In this document: positions 1 through 12,059 of the stretch, one piece after another
How positions within the stretch are numbered: the first letter of the stretch is position 1
How the letters are laid out: every line of letters starts with the position of its first letter
Source of the DNA: Dasypus novemcinctus
Taxonomy: Eukaryota > Chordata > Mammalia > Cingulata > Dasypodidae
Reading direction: 5' to 3'
Length of the DNA stretch: 64,000 bases
Assembly (NCBI RefSeq): GCF_030445035.2
Contig: NC_080682.1
Coordinates: forward strand, 36,872,770-36,936,769
Position numbers and translations under genes: made by a program
The notes under the pieces: generated by a model
What the model was told of the DNA's origin: nothing
What the model saw: only the letters and a program-made list of their open reading frames with translations
The model's database searches: none

Positions 1-9
1 ACTCTACCT

Positions 10-115
10 TTTTTTTTTTTTTTTTTTTTGAGGTACTGGGGCTGGAGATTGAACCCACGACCTCAATGGGGGAAGCTGGTGCTCAACCACTGAGCCAATC
101 CACTCCCCTAATTTT
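10..115 (-). repeat. tRNA-derived SINE fragment
   Basis: Read on the minus strand, this piece has a Pol III A-box-like stretch (TGGCTCAGTGGTTGAGC) followed by a B-box-like GGTTCAATCTCC. The poly(A) end lies on the left as a T run at 11-29. This is the layout of a tRNA-derived SINE head. It resembles the xenarthran SINE heads elsewhere in the window but is a separate variant. Confidence 0.7.
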
Positions 116-600
116 TCTTAATTTCAAGAAACACTTCCAACCTTTATGAATTTAATCTTGGACCTCAGGTCACCATACACTTTAGCTTTCACTGAAGTAT
201 GGGGATCTGCATTTGCCTCCTCCCCATAGTCTATAATTTCTCCACTTAATTGTAAGTTCTCTCCTTATCAAATATTTTGAAATGATAAAATGCATAGTTA
301 AAAATGACATAATTCAAAGCAAACAAGGGAAAGAGTATTTACATGCAACAGTAGAAAGATGACAGAGTTGGCCACATGGGCTTAGGAAAGTTTCAAAACA
401 TAAAGTTGGAAAATATATTTGGGTCCAAACATCATAAATAACTTAATATTAGGCAAAGGATTTTTAACTTCTCTCTGTAAGCAATGAGGAGCCTTTCACA
501 TTTCAGGAAAGAGATGACATGTATTCACTGAAAAGGTACCACAGGAAGTTAACCTTGTCATGGTGACACTTACTCTGTATTGGCACCCTTCTAAGTGTTT

Positions 601-812
601 TCTCTTTTTGTTTTTGTCAGGGATTTAAACCTGCGACCTCATATATGGGAAGCTGCCCCTCAACCACTGAGCCACATTGGCTTCCCTGAGTTGGTTTATT
701 CATTTGTTTTTGCTTGTTGTTTTTGTTTTATTTTTCAGGGAGGCACCAGGTACCAAACCTGGGACCTTCCATGTGGAAAGTAGGAGATCAACCACTTGTC
801 CCACATCAGCTC
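601..812 (-). repeat. Dimeric tRNA-derived SINE
   Basis: Two tRNA-like units lie in tandem on the minus strand (about 735-812 and 615-692). Each has an A-box-like motif near CAGTGGTTGAG or CAAGTGGTTGA and a B-box-like GGTTT stretch about 40 bp on. A T-rich linker separates them. The unit sequence matches the SINE at the window start. The protein-like open frames across it are not genes. Confidence 0.65.
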
Positions 813-2220
813 ACACTTTCAAGCATTTTGAGAAGGGTTTCTATTAATGCATGGATTAATGGTCTGGAATGTCCTACTTCACCTCCCCTTATCAGTCCAC
901 TTTAGCTCCGCAGGCCACTATTCTGTTCTTAGAACAAGCAAAGCTTGATTCTACCTCAGAATCTTTTCTCTCTTTCTTCTGCTAACAACATGTTTCTCTC
1001 CAAATATCTGCACAATTTACTTCTTCACTTCATTCACATCTCTGTGAAATATCTTCTTATCTGAGAGGCCTTCCATCAAATGACTGGATTGAACAAACTT
1101 TGAAACATGGGAACTATTATTACAGCACCCAGAAGATACTCTCCTCCTCTTCCCTGGACGATCATTATTTGTCTCAATAAATTGGGGAATCTATAAATAT
1201 ATTTAATATTCCACATTGTTAATATTCCATAGACCACAAGAAAACAACAAGCTGTAACTATGGTCCTGATGAAAAGGAAAACAAAGACTGAGTTAAAAAC
1301 TGGATAAAATATTAACCATTTCTTCCTAGCCTTATCTGTCTCATGAATCACCATGCACTAATTGGGAATAGCCACACTATGCATGTAACTTCTGCAGGCA
1401 GGATGTTAATATCAGTGAAGAAGAAACTGGTCATAAAAAGGAGGGAATTGAACCATTTAATAGGAAATCATGGACCACACCAAATGGCCAAAAACTGATA
1501 AAAATAAAAACAGTTCCTTCAAAAGGAGGAGATACTAGATAGTATAATGTTAGGAATGAACATGGAGCCAGTGACTTCTGCTGGACAAATTGAGGACTCA
1601 ACTTGTGTGTGATACCCATCCCCCCTGTAAAATCAAGGGAAGCCCATATATCCTCTCACATCAACACTGTTCATATGAAAAGGAAAAGAAATAGAAAGAA
1701 CATGGGAGGGGAGGACATAGGAGGGGATGGAAGGAATGGGAGAGAAGGCGAGGGGAGGGGAGGTGAAAAGGAAAGGGAAAAGAAAGTAAGGGAAAGGAAA
1801 AAATTTCTGAATAAAAAATTTGGTGGCTGACATTTTGAAAAGCGAAAGGAAGAGCAAACATATTTCATTTCAAAATTCCATGTCTAGTAATAGCCAGTTG
1901 TAGAAATAAAAATTTTAAGAAATATATGTGCCATTTAAACTATAAGCAATTGCAGACAGAGAATGAGAATTGACAAACTTAAGAAGTAATGCTTCCAGTG
2001 AAGAATAATGTAGGTCTAAAATCAGCGTGGATCCAAAAGACATGAAAGAGACATCAAGACTAATGAAAGAAGCTGATCAAAAAGGACTAGAAAAGAGATA
2101 TATCCCTAACCATATGCTTTCCAGTTTAAGAAATTCCTTCTTTAAGAGAGATTATAATTATGGCTTAAAGTAACTTTATATGTGTGTACACACAAGCATG
2201 TGCACATGTTTGGTTGTTGT
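813..2220. other. No gene recognised; purine-rich tract inside
   Basis: I recognise no exon, RNA gene or named repeat here. A strongly purine-rich stretch lies at about 1676-1806 (GGA/GAAA-rich on the plus strand). A 92-codon minus-strand open frame at 1076-1354 is hydrophobic but matches no family I know. Confidence 0.5.
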
Positions 2221-2224
2221 TTTA

Positions 2225-2300
2225 TTCACTCATTCATTTAACATTTATTTCCTGAATACTTACTATGAGTCAGGAACTCTGCCATGTCCTGTGTACTAAT
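2225..2300 (-). repeat. MIR/L2-type 3' end fragment
   Basis: The run from CATTCATTTAACATT to the ACTATGAGTCAGGAACTCT stretch is a worn copy of the widely shared MIR/L2 3' end, read in reverse. Nothing else is recognised up to 2799. Confidence 0.5.
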
Positions 2301-2799
2301 TTGTGTTCAGAATACACATGGTTTCTGCTCCCTTGGACTTTGCCCTCTGAGGTTTCAGTTTATTGTTAATAAAGGGTAAACATTTCATTCCAAGTGTTGA
2401 GCTCAATCTTTTAACCAACATTTTTGTTATCATTTCAAAGTACTAAGTTGAAAAGCCCTCTATGCAATGTTCCAAAGTCATAGATTACAAAGAGAAAGCA
2501 AGTCCCAAAAAGGGAAAACTTGGAAACTGGGGACTGTAATTGCTAAGAAGCTTTTTGTTTTGGTCATCATGAAAAGATGACATTCAAAAGGGTTTGGACA
2601 GAAAGAAGATATTGAGAGCATGAAATGTTTAAGAATTACTTACTTTTAATACTCTTGTTAAATATCAGAGACAAGGTTTAAAATGACAGACATCTCGTGA
2701 TGTCAAGCACAGTCATCTTTTCAAAAGTTTAGCATCACCAGATGTAGAATGTCAAAAGCTGCCCTCTAATTTACCTTCCTGGAAGAAAATTCTTCCTAA

Positions 2800-3710
2800 C
2801 AAATGTCCTCCTAAATGCATCTTTTATGTGTGTGTTCCTCAGGCTTTAGATGAGCGGGTTCAACATGGGAATTAGTATGGTATAGAATGCAGAAACCAAT
2901 TTATTGATATCCTGAGATGAACTTGAATTGGGCTGTATGTAGATAAAGAAAAGGGTACCATACAAGATACAGACAGCAGGCATGTAAGAAGAGCAGGTGG
3001 AGAAATCTTTTCAGCTCCCCTTGACAGACTGAATGTTCAAGATGGTTTTGAGGATATAAATATAGGAAACCAGGATGATCAGGGCACTGAGTATTCCTAT
3101 TAATCGAGCCATGATAAAAAGAACCAATTTATTGATCTGGGTGTCTGCACATGCCAGGGAAAGAACAGGTAGAATGTCACAGAAGAAATGATTGATCACA
3201 TTTGGACCACAGAAGGGTAGGTGGAAAGTGAGGGTCTTGTGGGTGATGACACTTAGCATGCCCATGGCATAAGGCCCTACCGCCAGTTGCACACAGACCT
3301 GCAGGGACATGATGACTGTGTATAATAAAGGGTTGCATATGGCCGTATACTGATCATATGCCATGGCAGCCAAGAGGAAACAGTCACTACAAACTGACCC
3401 AAAACTCACATCTGTATGGCACCACTCACAAAGGAGATGACTTTTCTCTCAACAAAGGTATCACACAACATTTTTGGAGCAACAGAGGAAGAGGAGCAGA
3501 TACCTACAAAAGATAAGTGGCTGAGAAAAAAGTACATAGAGGTCCGGAGTCCAGAATCCATCCAATGTGAGTGATCAATCCCAAGTTTCCCCCTAGTGTG
3601 ACAAGATAAACAAAGAGGAATATCAAGAAGAGAGCAATCTTGGGTGGAAGGAGGTCTGTTCAGCCCATGAAATGGAACTCATTCACATCTGTCTGATTCT
3701 CATCTCCCAT
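2800..3710 (-). pseudogene. Olfactory receptor pseudogene, class II (OR5/OR8/OR9-like)
   Basis: This is a single-exon seven-helix odorant receptor reading right to left from an ATG at 3708-3710. Recognisable parts are LVTLGGNLG (helix 1), [10 protein letters not shown] in a shifted frame (helix 2), [10 protein letters not shown] (end of helix 3), [17 protein letters not shown] (second loop) and SYIYI (helix 5), then a shifted FSTCSS and NPLI near the C-terminus. It is broken: TGA at codon 17, a frameshift after helix 1, a stop after SVKGS near 3011, and a stop within the NPLI-SLRN region. The DRY arginine is glutamine. The length of about 910 bp is normal for the family. It most resembles the receptor pseudogene at 29.8 kb. 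Subfamily assignment is tentative; the olfactory receptor call is secure. Confidence 0.93.
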
Positions 3711-3999
3711 TGTTGAGTGATAATCTGTAATGAGAACAGGAATTTTTTTTTTAATCAATAACAAAGCCATACAGTCTTCTTAATGCATGAACTGCAATTA
3801 AATTATTCTCTTCAGATACTGTAAAAGTTTACTTTTAGAATTCAATTTTCTTTAGGTTTTTCAACTTAGACTTTTTTAGAAATTTCAAACATGTAAAAAG
3901 TTTTAGAGATAGATATAAATAAATGCACTTGTATTTGCTATTCAGCTTTAAGAAATGATAACATGCTATAAAAAATTTAAAAAATAATCCTAAGAACTA

Positions 4000-4120
4000 C
4001 AATAAATAATCATGGAATTAGTCAGACTCTGGATTCTAGATATGACTATTTTGCTAATTATCTGTGTAACCTTGGACAGTTTATATTTAATGACTTTGGT
4101 TTTGTATATTTTATGTGTAA
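4000..4120 (+). repeat. MIR SINE fragment
   Basis: The order of GACTCTGGATTCTAGA, then TCTGTGTAACCTTGGACAGT, follows the MIR core in which the phrase for 'tgtgaccttgggcaag' is typical. It is old and diverged. Confidence 0.55.
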
Positions 4121-4179
4121 ATAGAGGTTTACCTGGATATTCTAGTATTGCTTTCTGACTCTTTAATTTCATGATTTAC

Positions 4180-4680
4180 CAGGGGTTCATTACAAGGGGT
4201 CTGTGAGCTTGAATTGAAACTCAAAAAACATTACTCTTCAGCCCCGTAGATGCTGCGGAGCACTGCCCTGCCTGCAGACGCTGGGGAGAGTCCATTCAGC
4301 AAGGTGAGCAACAAAAAGAAGAGAGACAAGCAAGAATGCAAAAGAGCCTGCAGCAAATGGACTCAAAAAGAGCAGACAGCAAGCAAGCCACAATAGGGGA
4401 GGGGAAATAAAATAAAAAATACAGACACAGAAGAACGCACAGAGAATGGACACAGAGACCAGACAGCAGGCAAAAAGCCATGGGGCAGGGGGGATACAAT
4501 AAATAAATTAATTAATTAATTAATTAAAATAAAATAAATTACTCTTGTGTGAACGAGTTGGTATGGGTGTGATAAATTTATAAATAAAACACAGTATAGT
4601 GTAGACTTGGTAACAGGTTCATGGTTTTCACCTGACTGGCAAAGGAGTCCATGGTACAAAAAAGGTTAAGAACCTCTGAT
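4180..4680 (+). repeat. Non-autonomous hAT-like transposon, split by a SINE
   Basis: The left end CAGGGGTTCATTACAAG and right end GGTTAAGAACCTCTG are imperfect inverted repeats. The interior matches a second copy at about 24,290-24,480 (shared GGGGTC(C/T)(A/G)TGAGCTTGAATTGAAA and TGGTTTTCAC blocks). The copy here is interrupted by a SINE at 4240-4532, with ATTACTCTT repeated on both sides of it. The family name is not certain. Confidence 0.6.
4240..4532 (+). mobile_element. DAS-type SINE, 5'-truncated
   Basis: This is the 3' half of the xenarthran SINE also found at 40.4 and 52.1 kb: CAGCAAATGGACTC, repeated AGACAGCAAG-type phrases, then an AATAAATTAATT tail. The 9-bp target duplication ATTACTCTT shows insertion into the surrounding hAT-like repeat. 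Confidence 0.75.
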
Positions 4681-5265
4681 TTAAACAACTTCTAGCTTCC
4701 TTTTCTTTTTACCCAAATGAAAGAATAATGACTGACTTTAAATCCACAGTCCAGGACAAGTTCAAAAATACATGTAAACGTTCAAATCCATATTGCATCC
4801 AGCTTGATCTGGTAACTCATGAGACTAAGATGGGAAAACCCACATCTATTATTAGAAAATTCCTGGTTTTAACAACATTCTAATTCAAACACTTTAATTG
4901 CCATTGTTCACTAGAAGCTGAATACAGAGAAGGAAACTGACTGTAATAGAGAAGAAAAGAAAGTATTAAAAATCTGGAATTCATATATCCATTCTTTACT
5001 TTTTAATTCAACATTTTTGACAACTCCCCATGTCCTAGGCATAGGCCTGAACCCTATGGCTACGTTCATGTGAAAGACAAAGTCTTAATATAGTAAGTGT
5101 TCCTTACTTTCCAGTCAGAAGCAGACTATAAACAAACACATAAATGTATAGTTGATACATGTGTGAACATATATCATCCCAGGGAGAAAGTGGTGCTGTG
5201 AAGAAAAGAACAAATTTCAGCTCAAATGCTACCATATATGAGGACTGCCTAGTAGAAGGGAAAGA
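4681..5265. other. No feature recognised
   Basis: AT-rich, with no exon, RNA gene or repeat I can name. Confidence 0.4.
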
Positions 5266-5269
5266 AAAG

Positions 5270-5420
5270 GTACTAAGAACCCAGCAAACATAGAATTAAA
5301 CTCAGGCTTTGCCTCTTCTTAAATATATGGCTTTGGGTTATTGATGTACATTAAAAATGAAATAAGAATACTTAGCTCATAGCGCTATTTTTAAAAGTGA
5401 ATTAAAATATGCAAAGTTAT
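5270..5420 (+). repeat. MIR SINE fragment
   Basis: The order GAATTAAACTCAGGCTTTGC, then AAATATATGGCTTTGGG and AATACTTAGCTCATAGCGCT, follows a diverged MIR. Confidence 0.5.
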
Positions 5421-5499
5421 AAATTCATTAAATTAAATGCCAATAGACAATTTCCTGTTACTTTCCTTCTCTCATCTATAGTGTTTCCTGAACACAAGG

Positions 5500-6121
5500 T
5501 CAGCATTTATTGCTCTTTCATCATGATTCCATGGCAGCATAGGATCCTTTTTCTTTTCTTTTATTATGTGATCCCATTTATAGCTTGCTATATCCAGAAG
5601 AGTCAAATCTACACAGATAAAATTAGATTAGCAGTTGCCTAGGGATGCAGGGGTTGGAGGGAAATAGGGAATGACTGCTAATGGGTCATTTCAGGGTGAT
5701 GAAAATATTCTTAGAAGTTGATTGTAGTGATGGTTACACAACTCAGTGGATACATTTTTATTATTCTACTATAGACATTATTGTGCTACCAATGTAAGAA
5801 CTCTTATAATTGATGTAGAGGCAGTGGTCACTAGAGGTTCTGAACAATGGGAGAGGGAAAAATAGGTGCAATATGGGGGCATCCCCAGGGCACTGGATTC
5901 ATCCAGCATAACATTGCAGCGATGGCCACAGACCATTGTATATTTTGTCATAACTTACAAAATTGTGTGAGACAAAGTGTAAATTATAATGTGAACTATA
6001 GAGTCCATGGTTATAGTAATACTTCAATATGGGTTCATCAATTGTAACAAATGTACAACACTAATGAAGGATGTTGTTAATGTGGGAAAGTGTGGGAGCG
6101 GGAGGGCATGGGGCATAAGGG

Positions 6122-6135
<14 letters not shown>
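5500..6135 (+). repeat. Old L1 3' UTR
   Basis: Phrases such as GATTAGCAGTTGCCTAGGG, a GTGATGAAAATATTCTTAG stretch and CATCAATTGTAACAAATGTA are typical of mammalian L1 3' UTRs of intermediate age. It is followed by a TA microsatellite at about 6131-6156. Confidence 0.6.
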
Positions 6136-6158
<23 letters not shown>

Positions 6159-6179
6159 CTTCTGTTGATAGGATTTTTA

Positions 6180-7605
6180 AAAATTTTTTTTTAAATTTCC
6201 ATCTCTAATTAATTTTTTAATGTTATATTCAAAAAATATGAGGTCCCCATATACCCCCCACCTCTCTCACCCCACTCCTCCCCCCATAACAACAACCTCC
6301 TACATCATTATGAGACATTCATTGCACTTGGTGAATACATCTCTGAGCACTGCTGCACCTCATGGTCAATGGTTCACACTATAGCCCACACTCTCTCACA
6401 GTCCAGCCAGTGGGCCCTGGGAGGACATACAATGTCCAGAAACTGTCCCTGCAGCATCACCCAGGACAACTCCAAGTCCCAAAAATGTCCCCATATCACA
6501 TCTCCTCCTCCCACTCCCTACCCCCAGAGCCACCATGGCCACTTTCTCCACACCAAAGCCACATTTTCTTTGATTACTATTCACAATAGTTCATGAATAG
6601 AATATCAGTAAGTCCACTCTAATCCAGACTCTATTCCTCCATCCTGTGGACCTTAGAATGGTTGTGTCCACTCCACATCTATATCAAGAGGGGGATTAGA
6701 TTCCACATGGATGCTGGAAGCAATTCTGCTTTCACTTCCCTGGTGTGGTGGTTGACCTTCTTCAACTCCATGTTAGCTGAGTGGGGTAAGCCCAATAAAC
6801 CAGAGTGTAGGAGTTGCAAGTCTGTTGAGGCTCAGGGCCTGGTTATCACAGTGTCAGTCCAGAGATTCAGGTCCCCTGTGTATACATTAAACCCTAGCGC
6901 CAGCTACAGATCCAGCAAAAGTAACAAGAGAGGGTTGTGAACAAAGATCACGTGTGAGTCCAGCTCCATTACACAGAAACACAAACTCCAAAGTAGGGTT
7001 AACTGACATGGCACTGAACTCCATCTGCCATGATCATAGAAACTGGGTCTCTGTAGCCCTCAGAAGAACCAATAACTGAGGTTGTATCTACTTTATCTGT
7101 CTCTGGGACTCTGCTGAAGTGTGTATAAGGGTGACCCCTCTGATAACCTCCTGGCTCTTTTTGGAGACTCATAGCCATATAAACTCATTTGTCCTTTCCA
7201 TTTCCACCTTTTATTCAGGTCAAAAAGCATTTTTAACTCCTGGTATTATATGTAGACTGAGATAGTCTGCTGGTCCAAGTTGACCCTTTCAATCAAGGTC
7301 ATTTTCTAGTTACATCATCAGCTGGTACTTGGTAGTAATCCCTCGGCACCAGGGAGGCTCATCCCCAGGAGTCATGTCCCATGGTGGGGGGAAGGCAACA
7401 CATCTACATGCTGAGTTTGGCTTCAAGACTGGCCATATTTGAGCAACATGGAGGCTCTCAGGAGGTAACTCTTAGACATCCTTCAGCTCTAGGCCTTGTT
7501 CTTATTTCAGGTGCACAGGCTCACAAGCATAGTCATTAGTATCAAGGGCTCATTGTTGGACCTTCCTTCTTTTTTGGTCTTTGCCGTTGCACTTGGGGAA
7601 TATGG
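6180..7605 (-). repeat. L1 3' UTR of the outer element
   Basis: In L1 sense it ends with a C/G-rich stretch and GGGGACCTCATATTTTTT before the A-rich end. It aligns over most of its length with the inner L1 3' end at 8,331-9,583 and with the fragments at 23.6, 32.9, 41.0 and 43.1 kb. Its upstream edge abuts reverse transcriptase coding sequence directly. This may be an internal deletion or a separate truncated insertion. Confidence 0.8.
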
Positions 7606-8318
7606 TTAGCAAGTATTTTTGTTGAGGACTTTTGTGTTAGGTTCATTAGAGAAATTGGTGGTCTCTAATTTTCCTTTCTTGTGCTGTCTTTGTTTGGCTT
7701 TGGTACTAGGGTAATGTTGGCATCACAGAATGAGTTAGGTAATGTTCCTTCTGTTTCAATTTTTTGGAAGAGTTTCAGCAAGGTTGGCATTAATTCTTTC
7801 GAGAATGTTTTGTAGAATTCACCTGTGAAGCTGGCTGGCCCTGAGCTCTTCTTAGTAGGGTGGTTTTAATGACTGATTCTATCTCTTTACTTGTGATTGG
7901 TTTGTTGGATCATCAATTTCTACTTTCATCAACATAGGCTGCTTCTGTGTTTCTAGGAATTTGTCCATTTCCTCTGAATTATAATTTTTGTTGGAATATA
8001 ATTTTTCAAAGTATCCTCTTATGATAGTCTTTATTTCTGTGGGGTCAGTGGTGATATCTCCTTTCTCATTTCTTATTTTGTCTATTTGCATCTTCTCTCT
8101 TTTTTTCTTCATTAGTCTAGCTAAGGGTTTGTCAATTTTATTGATTTTCGCAAAGAACCAGCTCTCGGTTTTGTTTATGTTTTCAAATGCTTTCTTATTT
8201 TCTATTTCATTTAGTTCTGCTCTTATCTTTGTTCTTTCTTTCTTTATTCTTCCTGTGGTGTTACTTTGTCATTTTTTTTTATTAATTCCTCAAAATGTAT
8301 AGTTAGTTCTTCAATTTT
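7606..8318 (-). pseudogene. L1 ORF2 fragment (linker and start of reverse transcriptase)
   Basis: The minus-strand translation contains KRKKREK-like and RNEKGDITTDPTEI, then FEKLYSNKNYNSEEMDKFLE, the stretch that precedes the L1 reverse transcriptase domain. The part nearer 7,606 matches the L1 phrase coding for the early fingers and palm (PNFINETNT-like). The catalytic part and the cysteine-rich C-terminus are absent. Confidence 0.85.
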
Positions 8319-10064
8319 TCCTCTTCTTTTTTTTTTTATTGACTTTGTAATAATATTACATTAAAAATATATATGTGAGGTCCCATTCAACCCCACCCCC
8401 CCACCCCACCTCTCCCCCCCCACCAACACTCGTTCCCATCATCATGACACATCCATTGGATTTGGTAAGTACATCTTTGGGCACCTCTGCACCTCATAGA
8501 CAATGGTCCACATCATGGCCCATACTCTCCTCCATTCCATCCAGTGGGCCCTGTGAGGATCCACGATGTCCGGTGATCACCCCCGAGGCGCCATCCAGGG
8601 CAGCTCCACGTCCCAAATGCGCCCCCACCTCTCATCTCTTCCTGCCCTTCCCCATACCCATCGTCCACCATGTCCACTTTTCCCAATCCAATGCCACCTC
8701 TTCTATGTGGACATTGGATTGGTTGTGTCCATTGCACCTCTATGTCACGAGGAGGCTCAGATTCCACATGGATGCTGGCTGCCATCCTCCCATTTTCAGT
8801 TGTAATCACTCTAGGCTCCATGGTGTGGTGATTGTCCTTCTTCAACTCCATCTTAGCTGAGTGTGGTAAGTCCAATAAATCAGATTGTAGGTGCTGGAGT
8901 CTGTTGAGGCTCAGGACCTGGCTATCACATTATCAGTCCAGAGATTCAAATCCCCTAACTATATCTTAAACCCCAATGTTAACTGCACCTCCAGCAGATT
9001 AGTATGAAAGTCTTATGAAGGGAGATCCCATCTGAGTCCAGATTCATCACACATAAACACCATTTCCAGAGAGGGGCCATCTGCCCTGGTAGTAAACCCC
9101 ATCGGCCATGACCATAACTCTCATGGGTCTCTTTAGCCTTCATAGGAACCAATATCTGGGGGTTGTATCTGCTTTATCTGTCTCTCTGACTCTGCTCAGT
9201 TGTGCATGAGGGCAATCCTTCTGCCAGCCTCCAGACTCTTTTTTAGAAACTCGTAGCCATATAAACTCATTTCTCCTTTCCATTTCCCCCTTACTTTAGG
9301 TCAAACAGCATTTTAAAGTCATGTTGTTTTATGTAGACATGGATATTCTGTTGATCCGCATTGAACCTTCCATATAAGGTCCTTTTCCAGTTGCATCATC
9401 AGTTGGTATTTGATAGTGGTCCCTCGTTGCCAGGGAGGCTCATCCCCGGGTGTCATGTCCCACGCTGGAGGGAAGGCATTGCATTTACATGCTGAGTTTG
9501 GCTTCGAGACTGGCCACATTTGAGTAACATGAAAGCTGACAGAAGGAAATTCCCAGGCACAATGTTGCTCTAGGCCTTGTTCAAAAAAAAAAGGATAGGA
9601 TGTGGAATTTTTTCAAGTCAACATTCTTTATCTAAGTTCTTTATCTAACTTTATCCAAGTTCTTTAGCTATCCTTTAAACCCATCGCTATATGCCATTCC
9701 CTAGTAAGGGACCATGACATTATATTGGGCTTCAAATTTCGGGGAGTTCTGGATCACAGAGTGTTTCAACAATGGCAATGGAGGGATACTGGTATGGGAT
9801 ACCAATGACAGGTGATATATGGCTGACAGGGAGCTGTACAGAACATATGTCCAGGGTGCATGGTAATGATTGGATATACTCATAGTGGCAACAATTAAAA
9901 ACCCAGCAGGGGGGGTACTGGGTTCCTGGCCAGTGGTGCTCTGTCGTGGTCCCTAGGGGAGCAGCGATAGTCTCCCAGGTACAGCGGCGGGGACCGGGAG
10001 GGAGTGAGGGTTCAACAGTGAGCCCCTGATGCTAATGACTATGCTTGTGAGCTGATAATCCTCT
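8319..10064 (-). mobile_element. Nested, twin-primed L1 insertion
   Basis: A young truncated L1 sits inside the outer ORF2. The part at 8,331-9,583 is a 3' UTR on the minus strand. The part at about 9,584-10,058 is upstream L1 sequence in the opposite orientation. The target phrase TCCTCTTCTTTTTT occurs at both edges (about 8,319 and 10,064). The inverted segment ends in CTATGCTTGTGAGCT, which directly precedes the first bases of the 3' segment in the outer L1 copy, apart from about 20 missing bases. That is the expected outcome of twin priming during target-primed reverse transcription. Confidence 0.85.
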
Positions 10065-10987
10065 TCTTTTTTGATGTATGAATTTATGGCTATAATTTTT
10101 CCTCTCAGTACTACTTTTGCTGCATCCCATCAATTTTGGTATGTTGTGTTATCATTTTCATTACTTTCAAGGTAGTTATTAATTTTTTTTGAGATTTCCT
10201 CTTTGACCCACTGTTTTTCTAAGAGTGTGCTGTTTAATTTCCATATCTTGGTGTGAAATCTGGGCCTCTGGCCCTTGCAGAGTTCCAGCTTCACTCCACT
10301 GTGGTCAGAGATATTATTTTGTATGATTTTGATCTTTCTGAATTCATTGAGCCTTTCTTTTGGCCTACCATATGGTCCATCTTGGAGAATGATCCATGTG
10401 CACTTGAGAAAAATGTATATCCTGCTGTATTCAGGTGTAATGATATGTATATGTCTATTAGAGTCAGCTCCTCTAATATACTGTTCAAAATTGTTGTTTC
10501 TTTATTGATTCTCTTTTGAGATGTTCTGTCCAAAGTTTATAGTGGTGTATGAAAATCTTCCACTATAATTGTAGCGGCATCTATTCATTCACTTAGTTTT
10601 TCCAGTGTTTACCTCATGTATTTGGAGGTGCCCTTGTTAGGAGCATAAATATTTATGATTGTTCATTCTTCTTGAGAGAGTATCCCTTTCACTAATATGT
10701 AGTATCCATCTTTGTCTCTCACAATTTTTTCACATTTAAAGTCATTTTGTCTGATATTAATATAGCTAATCCTGCCTTTTTTGGTTATTGTATGCTTGTA
10801 AGATTGTTTTCCAGCCATTCACTTTCAACTTCCATGAATCCCTGAGTCTAAGATGTGTTTCTTGTAGACAGCATATAGATGGGTCATATTTCCCTATCCA
10901 ATCTTCCAGGCTGAATTTTTTGACAGGTGAGTTTAATCCATTGATGCTCAGTATTGTTACTTTCAGGGAATTATTTATGTTAGTCAT
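10065..10987 (-). pseudogene. L1 ORF2 N-terminal endonuclease fragment
   Basis: The reading frame starts MTNINNSLKVTILSINGLNS at 10,987. SINGLNSP and CLQETHL are the first conserved motifs of the L1 apurinic-type endonuclease, including the Asn and catalytic Glu. Further on, HGSFSKMDHMVG lies near the endonuclease C-terminal histidine motif. Several frameshifts separate the readable pieces, and the inner L1 interrupts the frame at 10,064. Confidence 0.88.
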
Positions 10988-11063
10988 ATCTTGTTTGGGT
11001 TTGTGTTTGTCATATTTTGCTTGTTTTGTTTTTTTTCCTTCTCTTTTTTTCCCTTTTTTGCTC

Positions 11064-12035
11064 TTACACTCTCCTCCAACTCTGCCTCTCCTGTTTTTTT
11101 CTTTCTTCCTGCAGAACTCCCTTTCGTATTTCTTGAAGGGCAGGGTTCTTATTGGCATACTCTTTCAATTTCTGTTTATCTGTGAATATTTTGACCTCTC
11201 CATTATTTTTGAATGCTAGTTTAGCTGGGTAGAGTATTCTTGGTTGGAAATATTTTTCTTTTAGTACCTTGACTATATCATACCACTGCCTTCTTGCCTC
11301 CATGGTTTCAGATGAGAAATCAGCCCTTAATGTTATGGAGCCTCCCTTGTATGTGATGATTCTCTTTTCTCTTGCTGCTTTTAGAATTTTCTCTTTGTCT
11401 TGAGCATTGGATAATTTGACAAGCATACGGCTTGGGGTAAGCCTGTTGGGATTTATGGTGTTTGGGGTGCATTGTGCTTCCTGGACATGTACATCCATCT
11501 CTCTCAATAGATTTGGGAAGTTTTCAGCCATTATTTCCTCCAACACCTCTTCTGTCCCTGTTCCCTCCTCTTCTCCTTCTGGGATGCCTATAATACACAT
11601 GTTTGTGTGTTTTGCATTGTCATTCAGGTCCCTAAGTCCTAGCTGGATTTTTTTCTATCTTTTATTGATCAGTTTGACTATCTGTTTGGTTTCAGATGTA
11701 CTGTCTTCCACATTGCTAATTCTCTCCTCTGCCTCTTCTAATCGGCTGCTCTTTGCTGAGAGTGTATTTTTGATTTCTTGAAATGTGGTGTTCATCACCA
11801 TCATATCTGTTATCTTTTTGTGTATGTCTGCAATTTCCTCTCCAAGTGTTTTCTTCATATTGGTAATCTCTTCCTTTACTTTATTAATTTGGTCTCTAAT
11901 ATATGTTTTGATATCTTTAATTACTTGTCTGATATTCTGCTCCCCTTCCTGGTTTTTAGTTTGTTCATTGGATTCGGCCATGTTTTCCTGATTATTGGTT
12001 TGGTTTGTAGTTTTTTGTTGCTGTCTGGTCATCAT
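11064..12035 (-). pseudogene. L1 ORF1p pseudogene (one in-frame stop)
   Basis: A frame of about 323 codons is interrupted only by a TAG at 11,655-11,657. The N-terminal half is a charged coiled coil (residues 40-120, for example KEEITNMKKTLGEEI). The C-terminal half has the RRM and CTD signatures of L1 ORF1p (MCIIGIPEGEEE, MLVKLSNAQDKEKILKAARE, ALQEIRKGVLQ). ORF1p is the trimeric RNA-binding partner of L1 RNA. The small number of breaks suggests moderate age. Confidence 0.9.
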
Positions 12036-12059
12036 TATATTTACGGGTTTAATCAGTTC

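Noticed and set aside
1076-1354. 92-codon hydrophobic minus-strand frame
   Set aside because: No motif, splice context or family resemblance that I recognise.
8375-8860. 161-codon frame, with similar ones at 32,998-33,435 and 41 kb
   Set aside because: These lie in the L1 3' UTR and recur wherever that UTR is inserted. They are not genes.
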